Assembly (NCBI RefSeq): GCF_900103005.1
Contig: NZ_FMWL01000001.1
Span: forward strand, 124,001 to 188,000
Direction: 5' to 3'
Source: Acidaminobacter hydrogenoformans DSM 2784
GTDB taxonomy: Bacteria > Bacillota > Clostridia > Peptostreptococcales > Acidaminobacteraceae
Length of the DNA: 64,000 nucleotides
This document shows, one piece after another, positions 20,731 to 29,738 of this stretch. A program made the translations under genes and the position numbers. Within the stretch, counting starts at the first letter, position 1; every line of letters begins with the position of its first letter. Below the pieces are notes generated by a model that did not search any database, was not told the origin of the DNA, and saw only the letters and a list, made by a program, of their open reading frames with translations.

Positions 20731-20785
20731 AAAAATCCCCTGTCCACGCCGACTCAGATGGTCGCCCTGACAGGGGATTTTTTTG
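20731..20785. terminator. Bidirectional terminator after the helicase gene
   Basis: AATCCCCTGTC pairs with GACAGGGGATT across a 24-base loop, with T7 on one side and A5 on the other. It serves the helicase gene and the convergent lytic transglycosylase gene. Confidence 0.8.
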
Positions 20786-20820
20786 ATATGTGGCTGCCGC
20801 CAGTGCCGCGCCGCTAAGCG

Positions 20821-21561
20821 CTAATCGTTGAAGGCGACGTATTTTGCTTCGAGCTTCAGGATCTTTTTCGAGTAGCTCGTCGCGTAGGTACCGTTGCGCT
20901 GATAGTAACGCGCAAGGTTGTATGGGCCGCGGTTGTATTCCGAGAGGATGCGGTGGTAATTCTCACCATAAGCGTCCTTCAGAAACGCTAAATAAGTTGC
21001 CGCCAGTCCAATGTTGTATTCCGGGTCAAAAATTCTCTTGGGATTGTACTCAAGTCCGATCTCCTGGCCCATATCCCTGGCCAGCCACCGTTCAGTGGAT
21101 GGGATGATTTGCATCAGCCCTCGGTCTTGATGTGTACCTACCTCTGTGGGATTAAAGTTGCTCTCTAATTCAATGATCGCCAGGATCAGCGACGGCTTCA
21201 ACCCAAATTGTCCTGCGTAGTCCAAAAGAATTTCCGAGGTTTCCAGGTCGAGCGGGGTCTGTTCTGCGATCACCGCAGCCTTTTGCTGCAGTTTTTTTAA
21301 GGTAAGCGTCTCAGGCTCCTCAATTTGAATGGCCTCGTCGACATGATTGGACATTGCCGCGTATAAGCGGTTGGCTGCCTCAAAATCGACATTCTCCTCT
21401 GCGGATGGGGCCTCAACGTGGATCTCCTGAACTGAAGTTGTCAATAATGATCCCAGAATACGTCCCTCGTTATTAAGGTGGGCAGTCCCACCTGTCAGCG
21501 CCGCGGACCACGTGATCAGGAGACCAAGTGCAGACGCGAACGCCTCTCTATAACCAGACAT
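20821..21561 (-). CDS. Secreted/anchored lytic transglycosylase, SLT domain
   Basis: A 246-residue protein with an N-terminal hydrophobic helix (signal or anchor, about 8-25), a charged linker, and a C-terminal goose-lysozyme-like SLT domain. The catalytic Glu is in AIIELESNFNP, followed by RGLMQIIPST and NIGLAATYLAFL, then LSEYNRGP. It cleaves peptidoglycan outside the membrane. The start is uncertain: ATG 21561 lies 12 bases after AAAGGTG; an in-frame GTG at 21576 overlaps that site. It has its own promoter about 100 bases upstream. No neighbour specifies a more exact role. Confidence 0.85.
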   Translation of the reverse strand: MSGYREAFASALGLLITWSAALTGGTAHLNNEGRILGSLLTTSVQEIHVEAPSAEENVDFEAANRLYAAMSNHVDEAIQIEEPETLTLKKLQQKAAVIAEQTPLDLETSEILLDYAGQFGLKPSLILAIIELESNFNPTEVGTHQDRGLMQIIPSTERWLARDMGQEIGLEYNPKRIFDPEYNIGLAATYLAFLKDAYGENYHRILSEYNRGPYNLARYYQRNGTYATSYSKKILKLEAKYVAFND

Positions 21562-21659
21562 GTATTGGTTCAACACCTTTCAAAAATAAAAGAATATCTA
21601 TGATCAACGCCTATCCTGCAGGTGTCCCGATGACGACCGGCATTTTCAGCAGTGAACCG

Positions 21660-21687
21660 ATTATATCACACTGTTACTTTTTATCAA
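21660..21687 (-). promoter_or_regulatory. Promoter of the lytic transglycosylase gene
   Basis: TTGATA (21687-21682), a 16-bp spacer and a perfect TATAAT (21665-21660) on the minus strand, giving a leader of about 90 bases. Confidence 0.7.
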
Positions 21688-22237
21688 CCGCACGCCGCTG
21701 ATCAAAAACTGGGAAATAATAGTTTTTTTGTGGGAAGTACATCAAAGGATATCCATAATATTCTATTTATAGTATATTTTAATATATTTTTTTATTAAAA
21801 TTTGAATGAAACCAGCGCCTATTTTTGAGGCTCGTTCCCCATTTTTAGCGGTTTATATGGCTGCTTTTGACACTTAACCTGCATAATACTCGAATTTTCT
21901 CGTTTCAGGCACCCACTTCGCTAAATAGCGTGTTATTGATGAACCTGTTGCCCTTTTCATCCAATATTTAACATTTATAAAAGGTCAAAACTGATATCCC
22001 GAATCATATTTTACATTATATGTATGTCTATTTGTGGTTTTTATACAACTGATTTGAATCTCATAGCGATTTCGACAAAATAATCTCAGGGCGGGACTGG
22101 GCCCACCCGTAAAGCCACCCAAAGGCAAGCGGCACCTTGCATGCTTTAAATTGGTTTTTGAAGACTCGACGTGCTGCAAGATGCCATAGTGGTGCCGCAG
22201 AGGTGCTAAAGAGGTTCTATAGAGGAACACGGACCGT
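21688..22237. other. 550-bp gap with no recognised gene
   Basis: The left half is strongly A+T-rich (about 21715-21810). The right half holds a degenerate copy of the GGGACTGGGCC repeat (near 22093-22106) and some short imperfect repeats of a GTGCTGC/GTGCCGC type. No open frame with a ribosome binding site and no known RNA element was recognised. Confidence 0.5.
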
Positions 22238-22291
22238 AAAAAAAGAAGTCTTGGAACGTAGGTTTATTCCCACGTTCCAAGACCTCTTTTT
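22238..22291 (-). terminator. Terminator after proB
   Basis: A 12-bp perfect stem (GTCTTGGAACGT with ACGTTCCAAGAC) with a 12-nt loop. On the minus strand TTCTTTTTTT follows. Confidence 0.85.
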
Positions 22292-22302
22292 CTCGTATTC
22301 AA

Positions 22303-23115
22303 TTATCCTTGCGACCTGTGGCTTTCAGGTAAAAACAGTGTTCCCAGGCGCTCTCCTGCCATGATCCGGTTCAGCACTTTGTCCGTAGAGCCGTTTGCAA
22401 TAATCATGTAAGCACCGCCGCTGAGAGCGATTTCTGCCGCACGCAGCTTCGTGGCCATTCCCCCGGTTGCCAGTTCGGATCCAGCACCCTTGGCGAGGGC
22501 TCTCAAATCATCATCAATGCGCTCGACCGTTTGAATGAGCTCGGCAGATTCATTCTTATGCGGGTCATCGCTATAGAGACCGTCAATGTCCGAGAGCAGG
22601 ATCAACAGATCCGCGTCAATGTTGCGGCAAACGAAAGCGGATAACGTATCGTTGTCCCCCACCTTGATTTCGTCGACGACGACAGCATCATTTTCGTTGA
22701 CGATTGGGATGACATTCATTTTGAGCAGTGTCTCAAAGGAATTGCGAGCGTGATGACGGTGTTTCTCATTCTGAAAGTCGACATTGGTCACCAGAATCTG
22801 ACCTATAATCTTGCCATACTCACTGAAGAATTTCTCGTAAAGGTGCATCAGCACGCCTTGGCCCACCGCCGCAGCCGCCTGCTTTTCGGGAATCGTCTTT
22901 GGCTTGACCTTGAGGTTCAGCTTGCCGACACCTGCCCCAATAGCGCCCGAGGTCACGAGGATCACTTCATAGCCCTGGTTCTGCATGTCCGCCAGCTGGC
23001 GCGTCAGCAGGTCTATTTGATTGAAGTTCATGTGACCTGTTGGATGAGTCAGTGTCGAAGTGCCCACCTTGACGACCACGCGTTTTACTTTTTTCAGCAT
23101 ATCTTTTCTTTCCAT
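22303..23115 (-). CDS. proB: Glutamate 5-kinase without PUA domain
   Basis: A 270-residue amino-acid kinase that phosphorylates glutamate, the first step of proline synthesis. [33 protein letters not shown] and [13 protein letters not shown] are typical ProB motifs, and [13 protein letters not shown] closes the ATP site. It is about 100 residues shorter than E. coli ProB because the C-terminal PUA domain is missing, as in many Clostridia. I chose ATG 23115 because GGTGGAG lies four bases upstream; ATG 23100 is also possible. proA is not adjacent. It may be co-transcribed with the two genes upstream (gap 79 bases). Confidence 0.9.
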   Translation of the reverse strand: MERKDMLKKVKRVVVKVGTSTLTHPTGHMNFNQIDLLTRQLADMQNQGYEVILVTSGAIGAGVGKLNLKVKPKTIPEKQAAAAVGQGVLMHLYEKFFSEYGKIIGQILVTNVDFQNEKHRHHARNSFETLLKMNVIPIVNENDAVVVDEIKVGDNDTLSAFVCRNIDADLLILLSDIDGLYSDDPHKNESAELIQTVERIDDDLRALAKGAGSELATGGMATKLRAAEIALSGGAYMIIANGSTDKVLNRIMAGERLGTLFLPESHRSQG

Positions 23116-23194
23116 ACTGCTCCACCTCTGTCTCTTCCGTCTTTTTTCGCTAAGCTGTCTGTGATTTGTCACCGCTTGGCGATTACATTGAACT

Positions 23195-24487
23195 CTATTC
23201 GTCTGTCAGGGGCGCCACGTGCATGGCCCTGTAGAGGCGCCGCTTCCCTCCCGCCCTCAGATGATAGAGCTTGGCGCGGTCGGTGAGATTTAAAACTATG
23301 GGCATCAAATCACCAGCGGTGATTCGGTGGGTGCCCTGCCCGCAGGCTGCCTCGTCAAAGGCGTCGCCCAAATCGCGTCGAGTCATGTCCCCCAGGAATA
23401 CCACCGGTACGGATTCACCGGAATGGATCAAGGTTCCGCTGCTGGCGGTGCTATGGTCGCCTGTGATGATGTAGAGGTAACCTTCGTTGACTTTTAGGCT
23501 CGCGAAGGCACGATCCAGCGCTTCAAGGACCCGGACTTTTTCCTGTGGCCTTTTGGTATGCGCTGCCGTATCCGGCGCCTTCGTGTGGATGTGAATATAG
23601 TCATAATCCAGCTGGTGCCCCAGCTTTATGGCTTCTTCATAATCCCCGCACTCATAATAGTCCATTTGAAGGGAGGCCGCGACGCCTTTCAGCAGCTTGC
23701 TCGATCCCACAACCGCGCCGCGCATGCCGTTTCTGAGATGAAACGCTTCAGGCAGCCCCAGTCGCCCGGCCCATTTAGTCAGCAGAAAGTTCCCAGGCAG
23801 CGCCCCTGCGGCTTGCCGCTCTTTATTCAGCGGATGTTCGCTCAGGCGCCTGTACGTTTCCAGCAAATACTGATTAATCCACTTCGCCAATGCCTGGGCT
23901 TTTTCACCGGTCGTCTCAAAGGGGGTGCAAGCCATAACGCGCTGGCCCTCATAGAAGGGATCCGTATCCGAGACTTGGGGATCAAAGCGTTGGATACAGT
24001 TCCTGAGTATTAAAAATCCATGGCTGTCATGGGAAAAATACCACTCCGCGCGAACGCCTCCAAACTCTTTGGGCAGCGCCCGGGCTAAGGTCTGTGCTTC
24101 TTTAATGCCAATCCCCGGGGTAAACCTTTCCCTGATGACAAAGCTGCCGATGGTCTTTTCTTCCAATCTCCCGCTCTCGTGCGCCACCGTGGCCCAGGAA
24201 GTTCTCAGGATGATGTCCTCTGCAGCGAGACTCAGATTTTCTCCAATAGCATCTATGACCGCCCTACCCGGATATTCCTCCGGCTCATAGCCAAACAGCA
24301 GGTAGTGGGCCTGATCCGTCCCCAGAGGGATCCCCGGTTTGAAAGGCACCATCAGGCCCGTTTCGCCCGCTTTGGCAATTCGGTCCAGGTTGGGGCAATG
24401 GGCCGCCTGCAGGGGCGTCAGCCCGCCCAAACTTGGCTGACCGCGGTCACCAACGCCGTCCAGCAAAAAAAGCATGGTTTTAATCAT
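23195..24487 (-). CDS. Archaeal-type cofactor-independent phosphoglycerate mutase-like protein
   Basis: A 430-residue member of the alkaline-phosphatase superfamily, ApgM branch. These enzymes interconvert 3- and 2-phosphoglycerate using two metals. Signature parts are LLDGVGDR near the N-terminus, [13 protein letters not shown] with [13 protein letters not shown] before it, [16 protein letters not shown], and [24 protein letters not shown] carrying the metal-binding Asp and His. In the typical archaeal enzyme the nucleophilic Ser follows TDQA-like Gly-Asp; here [13 protein letters not shown] has no Ser at that spot, so activity is uncertain. The ATG overlaps the stop of the PP-loop-like gene (ATGA). 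Confidence 0.75.
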   Translation of the reverse strand: MIKTMLFLLDGVGDRGQPSLGGLTPLQAAHCPNLDRIAKAGETGLMVPFKPGIPLGTDQAHYLLFGYEPEEYPGRAVIDAIGENLSLAAEDIILRTSWATVAHESGRLEEKTIGSFVIRERFTPGIGIKEAQTLARALPKEFGGVRAEWYFSHDSHGFLILRNCIQRFDPQVSDTDPFYEGQRVMACTPFETTGEKAQALAKWINQYLLETYRRLSEHPLNKERQAAGALPGNFLLTKWAGRLGLPEAFHLRNGMRGAVVGSSKLLKGVAASLQMDYYECGDYEEAIKLGHQLDYDYIHIHTKAPDTAAHTKRPQEKVRVLEALDRAFASLKVNEGYLYIITGDHSTASSGTLIHSGESVPVVFLGDMTRRDLGDAFDEAACGQGTHRITAGDLMPIVLNLTDRAKLYHLRAGGKRRLYRAMHVAPLTDE

Positions 24488-25284
24488 GGCTTAAGCAGCG
24501 CCTTAACTGCAGCCTCCAGCTTCTGGCGGTCATATTCAAACCCGAGGCCCAACGCCTCAGCGACCACTTTGTGGATTGGGGCGAGATAATCCTGGAGATA
24601 GGCTTTGAGCTGAACCGGATCATACTGGACGCTCCCGTCCGCGAGCATGTAATTTCCACTGAAGGTACATGCCGGGTGGTTGACGCCTTCCTTCCAGTCC
24701 CATCCAATCAGGTTTTCGACGACGGCGCCATCTTTAAGTGTCCGAATGGGCTGGAGCAGGCGTACGCCTTCAGCTTCAATCACACTGGCTAAAAAATCAA
24801 GGACCAGAGGCAGCTGGTTGAGCTTGACCCGGCCGTCGTGGCTCTCCCGCTCGCCGGAAATGATGACGTGCCCGAGGCGCCTCGCGAAGGGCAGTCGGAT
24901 CAGGTGGAAGTAGGCATGGCAGCCAATGCAGGGGCTGTAAAAGCCAAACTGGCGGTTGAGCTGCGCCACGTGGCGGCCATTGATGATGCCCCATAGGTAC
25001 GGGTCGCTGTAAAAGACCAGGTCGCCTAAGGTTTTCATTTCGCCATAACGGGCTTCCACTGCGGCTTTCAGGCGGCTGTGATTTTCGAGCAGGTCCCGGG
25101 TGTCGCCAAATTCCGTGCCCGCGAAGCTGGCCACGGGCAGTACAAAGTCACAGGCCTCGTCCTCGAAAGCCGCCATGATGGCCGCGACACTGTCACGGCC
25201 CGAGAATTCGCCGACCCAGGCATTTGCAGGTGCTGACTGGATCACAGATTCAATGACCTCAGGTTTGGTATTGAAATAGATCAC
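24484..25284 (-). CDS. PP-loop-like uncharacterised protein with CxxC motif
   Basis: A 266-residue cytoplasmic protein I do not recognise as a named family. GEFSGRDSVAAIMAAF (about 26-41) resembles the PP-loop SGGxDS signature of ATP pyrophosphatases, with Arg in place of the second Gly. SPCIGCHAYFHL gives a CxxC-H motif of the kind seen in tRNA thiolases, and ISGERESHDGRVKLNQ is a striking charged block. This mix suggests an adenylating or thiolating enzyme, but the function is not assigned. The start is GTG 25284 after GAGGTGG. It is coupled by a four-base overlap to the phosphoglycerate-mutase-like gene. Confidence 0.5.
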   Translation of the reverse strand: MIYFNTKPEVIESVIQSAPANAWVGEFSGRDSVAAIMAAFEDEACDFVLPVASFAGTEFGDTRDLLENHSRLKAAVEARYGEMKTLGDLVFYSDPYLWGIINGRHVAQLNRQFGFYSPCIGCHAYFHLIRLPFARRLGHVIISGERESHDGRVKLNQLPLVLDFLASVIEAEGVRLLQPIRTLKDGAVVENLIGWDWKEGVNHPACTFSGNYMLADGSVQYDPVQLKAYLQDYLAPIHKVVAEALGLGFEYDRQKLEAAVKALLKP

Positions 25285-25431
25285 TCATACCACCTCTTTC
25301 ACGATTAGTCCTATCATACAGCATCTAAGGCAACAGGAAAATACTCAAATGTCTGAAAAGTCAAATTTTTGTATTAACCTGTCAACCCTGTGGACTTGGG
25401 CTGGGGTGGGGATTTCAAGAAGCAAACGTCC

Positions 25432-26655
25432 TTAGGCGTTGAACATGATTCGCTCTGAGCTGAACATTTTTCGGATGACCGCCACTAAGATGGCAAGAAA
25501 CACAAAGGAAACCCCCAGGTTCAGGACCAGCATCTGCCAGGTCATCTCGTAAGACAGCGACATTTTCATCAGCATGATGTTGCCGTAGATGGGAATGCCA
25601 AATACCCACAAATCCGGCTGACCAGTGCCAAAGGTCGTCAGAACCCCCATCAGCATGACCAGCATATAGACCGGCATGATGTAGGTCCCCGCTTCCTTGA
25701 CATTGCGGGCGTAAACACTCACGAGACTGATCAGCGCTACATAAATCATGGTCAACACTATGGCAATGAGCAACAGCGACGCGATATAACCCGGCGTAAT
25801 GATGAAGCCGGCAGCCGCGGCTCCCGCTGACTGCGCCTCGACATTTCCAAAGAGGAACTTTGCGAAAGGCGCGGAGGCGACCATCCCAATCATAGTGGAT
25901 ATGCTGCTGAGAAATGCTACGACACCAAGGCTGAGCAGCTTTCCAAAGGCAATAGCCTCCCGGCTCACCGGCGTCACCAGCATAGTGGCCATGGTGCCCC
26001 GTTCCTTCTCTCCAGCTATAGCGTCAAGGCCGACTCCCATTCCGCCCGCGAAAAGAAAGATCGAAAGCAGCAGCGGCAGGAAGCTTCCAACACCCTTCCC
26101 AGCCACTTTTTTAGGATCTGCTACGACTTCATCTGCCAGTTCAAAAGCGCTCAGGTATTGGGCGTCTCCAAAACGGGCTGTTAAAACCCTTGCTTCATAA
26201 TCCTCCAGAAGGCCTGTCCTCAGCCTGCTCCTCGCATCCACCGAGTAGTCTTCCGCGGAATTGAAATAGATTTTCACACCAGGCAGGGCTTCCTTCTCAT
26301 AGCTCAAGAGCTGGGTATCAAAGCCGGCGTCAAAGGCAAGGATCGCGTCCAGAGCGCCCGTGAAAAGCAGACCCTTTAACTCCGGCAGCTTGGAGGCTTC
26401 GAAGTTTTGGAGGGTCATGTCTTCCTGAGGGGTGTTTTCAACAAAAGTAACGAAAGACGCTGGCGCATCAATCACCGCAATTTCTGTCTGGTGGGCCTGA
26501 CGGTCCTCGACCATCCGCGTGATCATAACGCCCATGACACCATAGAGAAGCGCTATGGTCAGCGCCGGCATCACAAACGCTGAGATCACGAGCCTGCGGT
26601 CCGTAAAAACCCTGGCCAGCTCCTTTTTAAGCACTGTAAGGATTTCGTGGCTCAT
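25432..26655 (-). CDS. natB: ABC-2 type transporter permease, NatB-like
   Basis: A 407-residue permease with one N-terminal helix (about 22-47), a large external domain (about 50-190) and five more helices in the C-terminal half. GEKERGTMATMLVTPVSR is the cytoplasmic coupling segment typical of ABC-2/NatB exporters. NatAB extrudes Na+ in Bacillus, but related pairs export other compounds, so the substrate is inference. The ATG overlaps the ATPase stop by four bases, so the two form one unit. Confidence 0.85.
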   Translation of the reverse strand: MSHEILTVLKKELARVFTDRRLVISAFVMPALTIALLYGVMGVMITRMVEDRQAHQTEIAVIDAPASFVTFVENTPQEDMTLQNFEASKLPELKGLLFTGALDAILAFDAGFDTQLLSYEKEALPGVKIYFNSAEDYSVDARSRLRTGLLEDYEARVLTARFGDAQYLSAFELADEVVADPKKVAGKGVGSFLPLLLSIFLFAGGMGVGLDAIAGEKERGTMATMLVTPVSREAIAFGKLLSLGVVAFLSSISTMIGMVASAPFAKFLFGNVEAQSAGAAAAGFIITPGYIASLLLIAIVLTMIYVALISLVSVYARNVKEAGTYIMPVYMLVMLMGVLTTFGTGQPDLWVFGIPIYGNIMLMKMSLSYEMTWQMLVLNLGVSFVFLAILVAVIRKMFSSERIMFNA

Positions 26656-27443
26656 GCGCGTACAACCTCCTTCGCCTCAGGATTTTGCCGCTGATACAAT
26701 CTGAAAAAGGCGTCCTCAAGATCACTTTCCCCCACTTCTTCCAGCACCTCTTCAAGCGTGCCCTGAGCTGCGATCTCACCGTTCAGTATGACTGCGAAAC
26801 GGTCGCAAAGCTTTTCCGCCACAGACATGATGTGGGTGGATATGATGATGGTCTTGCCCTGGGCCTTCAAACTAAGCAGATAATCCGTCACCGTCCTCGC
26901 CGTGACAATATCAAGGCCGTTGGTAGGCTCGTCAAAGATGACAACCTCAGGGTCGTGGATCAGGCTCACGGCAATGGACAGCTTCTGTTTCATGCCCGTG
27001 GACAGATCATCAATTTTCGTATCCTGAAAGCCCTCTATGCCAAAGGTCTTGAAAAGCGCCTCCGCTCTAATTTCAATTTCGCTTGTCGACATACCATACA
27101 GGCTTCCAAAGTAACGTATGGTATAGCGCGGTGTAAAGTGTCCGTCCAGTTTCAGCTCGTTGGTGAGAAAAGCAATGCGCCGCCTGACCTCGACCCCCTG
27201 CTCGACTGTATCAAAGCCACAGACCTGGATTGTTCCTTCCGTTGGCGACAGCAACGTCGAGACGCAGCGCAGCGTCGTGGTCTTGCCGGCCCCATTTGGA
27301 CCCAGCAGCCCAAAGATTTCTCCAGGCTTCACCTCGAAGTCTATGCCGCCCACCGCTGTTTTGACATTTTCTTTTTCCTTGCGCTGACGCATTTGACGTT
27401 TCGTCAGCTTATAAATTTTAATGAGTCCGCTGACTTTAATCAT
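26652..27443 (-). CDS. natA: ABC transporter ATP-binding protein, NatA-like
   Basis: A 263-residue ATPase: Walker [13 protein letters not shown], signature [12 protein letters not shown], Walker [13 protein letters not shown], and the switch His in [10 protein letters not shown] short basic insert ([14 protein letters not shown]) follows the first strand. It energises the adjacent NatB-like permease. I chose ATG 27443 because it follows a G-rich AAGGGGG-type site and begins with the usual IKVSGL strand; the frame is open for 22 more codons without family character. Downstream of natB there is no clear terminator. Confidence 0.88.
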   Translation of the reverse strand: MIKVSGLIKIYKLTKRQMRQRKEKENVKTAVGGIDFEVKPGEIFGLLGPNGAGKTTTLRCVSTLLSPTEGTIQVCGFDTVEQGVEVRRRIAFLTNELKLDGHFTPRYTIRYFGSLYGMSTSEIEIRAEALFKTFGIEGFQDTKIDDLSTGMKQKLSIAVSLIHDPEVVIFDEPTNGLDIVTARTVTDYLLSLKAQGKTIIISTHIMSVAEKLCDRFAVILNGEIAAQGTLEEVLEEVGESDLEDAFFRLYQRQNPEAKEVVRA

Positions 27444-27531
27444 CCTGCGGCCCCCTTCCAAATATGAATTCCCTAAATCCATAATAGACCCCTTAGCGCT
27501 GAATTTCAAGGGGACCGGGATGTTGTTGGTT

Positions 27532-27629
27532 GGGGACAGGGCCGGACCGAAAAATCGTCAGCGGAAGACAGGGACGGGCCGCTGGCCAGTCCCTGTCCCC
27601 AACCAAATCGCCGGTCCGGCCCTGTCCCC
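27532..27629. repeat. GGGGACAGGG palindromic repeat, locus 1
   Basis: An 18-bp perfect inverted repeat GGGGACAGGGCCGGACCG (27532-27549) and its complement (27612-27629) enclose a second nested copy ending with CCCTGTCCCCAACCAA. It lies between the natA start and the bmp-type gene's terminator. Confidence 0.85.
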
Positions 27630-27656
27630 TCCTGTCCGTTCCCTAAAACAAACAAG

Positions 27657-27690
27657 CAAAAGCCCTGCCTCCCGGCAGGGCCTCCTCTTT
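27657..27690 (-). terminator. Terminator of the nucleoside ABC operon
   Basis: GCCCTGCC, loop GGGA, then GGCAGGGC followed by TTTTGCTTGTTTG on the minus strand, 35 bases after the lipoprotein stop. Confidence 0.8.
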
Positions 27691-27724
27691 GCTATGCGCT
27701 TCATCTCTAATTTAACGCGAACGC

Positions 27725-28750
27725 CTAATCCCCCGGTACGTAAGGGTTTTCGACCTTGCCGTCCTTAAGATCTTGAATGGTCTGCTCCACAACCGCTTTC
27801 ATCTCATCCGTGATCTCATCCGTCCACTGGACGTCGAGGACGTCATCCGCCCAGCCAAGGGATTTTCCAGTCGCCGTCAGCTTGCCGTCCAGGAAATCCT
27901 GAACCGCGAACTTAAAGAGACCAGGCGTGTTGTAAGTCACACTTGAAATCACCGTGCCTGGTGCGACCTCATTTTGAGGCGAAATGTAGCCTACAGCCTT
28001 AACGCCTTTCGTCTTTGCCGCGTCAATGGAGCCCAGGCCAACCTGGTTTGCAGAGCAGAACACCAGGTCTGATCCCGCTTCAATCATTGCCAGAGCTGTT
28101 TCTTTACCCTTCTGGATATCATCCCAGGAGTTGACATACGTTTTAGTGACCTTAATCGCCGGATCCACCGCAATAGCCGCAGCTTCGAAGGCATCAAGGG
28201 TTCCCTCAATAACAGGGAAAGGGAATGAGCCAATAGCGCCCATTTGCTTGCTGGTGGTGTTCATGGCTGCGAGGGTTCCTGCGACGTAGCCGCCTTCCCA
28301 CTCACGGATGCCTATGCCGCCTACGTTTGGTTCAACGCCCTCTTCAGAGTTGATGACCATGTAGAAGGTTTCCGGATACTGGGGACCTACGGCTTTTGCC
28401 GCATCAAAGAACTGAGTGCCATGAGCGAAGACAAGGTCATAACCTTTTTCGCCATAATCCCTGAACGTCGACTCAAAGTCAGCTTGCTGGACGCTCTCGA
28501 CGTATTCCATTGTCACGCCAAGGTCGCTCTCAACCAGTTTCAGGCCTTCGTAAGCTGTCGCGTTCCAGCCCTGGTCGTTGATTGGTCCCGGAAGAATCAG
28601 GACGATCTTTGGAGCCTCCTCCGCTGGTGCTTCCCCGCCTGGTGCCGGATCTGCAGGCGCAGCCGGTTCAGCCTTCGGCGCGCAGCCCGCAAGGCTGGCC
28701 ACAACGAGTACCACTACCATGAGCCAGACTAACCACTTCTTGTTCACCAT
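27725..28750 (-). CDS. BMP-family nucleoside-binding lipoprotein
   Basis: A 341-residue lipoprotein with signal peptide and lipobox SLAGC (Cys23), then a Pro/Ala/Glu-rich linker and a two-lobe BMP (PnrA/NupN/TmpC) domain: INDQGWNATAYEGL, DLVFAHGTQFFDAA, GIGIREWEGGYVAG and DLVFCSANQVGLG. These bind purine nucleosides outside the membrane and deliver them to the adjacent transporter. ATG 28750 lies ten bases after AAGGGGG. Here it is the last gene of the operon, downstream of the permeases, whereas in Bacillus nupN comes first. Confidence 0.88.
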   Translation of the reverse strand: MVNKKWLVWLMVVVLVVASLAGCAPKAEPAAPADPAPGGEAPAEEAPKIVLILPGPINDQGWNATAYEGLKLVESDLGVTMEYVESVQQADFESTFRDYGEKGYDLVFAHGTQFFDAAKAVGPQYPETFYMVINSEEGVEPNVGGIGIREWEGGYVAGTLAAMNTTSKQMGAIGSFPFPVIEGTLDAFEAAAIAVDPAIKVTKTYVNSWDDIQKGKETALAMIEAGSDLVFCSANQVGLGSIDAAKTKGVKAVGYISPQNEVAPGTVISSVTYNTPGLFKFAVQDFLDGKLTATGKSLGWADDVLDVQWTDEITDEMKAVVEQTIQDLKDGKVENPYVPGD

Positions 28751-28805
28751 TGCTCTTTTCCCCCTTAATTTTGTTTGCACGGCGCCCTTTGCACCTGCGT
28801 CCGCG

Positions 28806-29738
28806 CTATTTTGCATAGGCTTTTCCCAAAGCCTTTGGTGCCACTGTTTTGCCCACAATCCCCGTCAATGCCACTACCGTCAGGAGATAAGGGAACATCA
28901 AGAGAAACTGGTATGGAATTTCGACACCGGCAGTCTGAAGGCGAATCTGAAGTGCATCTGCCACACCAAAAATCAAAGACGCGATCAGGATGCCTTTTGG
29001 ATTCCACCTTCCAAAAATAACCGCTGCGACAGCTATGAAGCCCCGGCCGGAAATCATATTATCCACGAACATATTGAACTGCCCCAGGGACAGGAACGCG
29101 CCGCCAAGACCAGCGAGAGCCCCGCTGGCCAGCACACAAAGGGTGCGCACCCGGTTGACCGGTATGCCCACTGTGTCCGCTGCCGTTGGGTGCTCTCCCA
29201 CTGTACGGATATTGAGGCCCCAGGAGGTCTTATACAGAATGAACCAGGACACCGGCACCAGCAGGAAGGCTATGTAGACCAGGGCTGTTTGCGAGAACAG
29301 GATCTCCCCCACAAAAGGAAGCGTCGACAGTCCCGGAAGAGACACCGGCGCAAAAGCGTTGACCGTTATAGGCGTGGTCGTGATGCCAAACAGCGCCCGG
29401 AAAAAGAAGCTTGTGAGACCCACCGCCAACAAATTGATGGCAATGCCGCTGACAATCTGGTTGATCTGAATCTTTACCGTAATCAGCGCAAACAGCGCCG
29501 CCAAAGCGACCCCGCTCAGCATGGCCACCAAAGCACCCAGCCACTGGCTGCCGGTAAAATAGGAGCCCACCACGCCAGCAAAGGCACCCGTGAGCATGAT
29601 CCCTTCAAGGCCTATGTTGACGACTCCGGAACGCTCAGAAAACATGCCGCCCAGTGCGGCAAACAAAATGGGGACGGACAGCCGGAGCGCCGCAGACAGC
29701 AAAGCCACGAAAAAAGCTGCATTCATGATGTCATTCAT
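28806..29738 (-). CDS. nupQ: Nucleoside ABC transporter permease 2 (NupQ-like)
   Basis: A 310-residue permease with about eight membrane helices. FSERSGVVNIGLEGIML and GGAFLSLGQFNMFVDNMISGRGFIA (shown as two neighbouring segments) are typical of the branched-chain-amino-acid/ribose-type permease family serving BMP nucleoside systems. It forms a heterodimer with the NupP-like protein. ATG 29738 has GGGAGGGG seven bases upstream and overlaps the nupP stop by eight bases. The 67-base gap to the lipoprotein gene does not look like a promoter. Confidence 0.88.
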   Translation of the reverse strand: MNDIMNAAFFVALLSAALRLSVPILFAALGGMFSERSGVVNIGLEGIMLTGAFAGVVGSYFTGSQWLGALVAMLSGVALAALFALITVKIQINQIVSGIAINLLAVGLTSFFFRALFGITTTPITVNAFAPVSLPGLSTLPFVGEILFSQTALVYIAFLLVPVSWFILYKTSWGLNIRTVGEHPTAADTVGIPVNRVRTLCVLASGALAGLGGAFLSLGQFNMFVDNMISGRGFIAVAAVIFGRWNPKGILIASLIFGVADALQIRLQTAGVEIPYQFLLMFPYLLTVVALTGIVGKTVAPKALGKAYAK

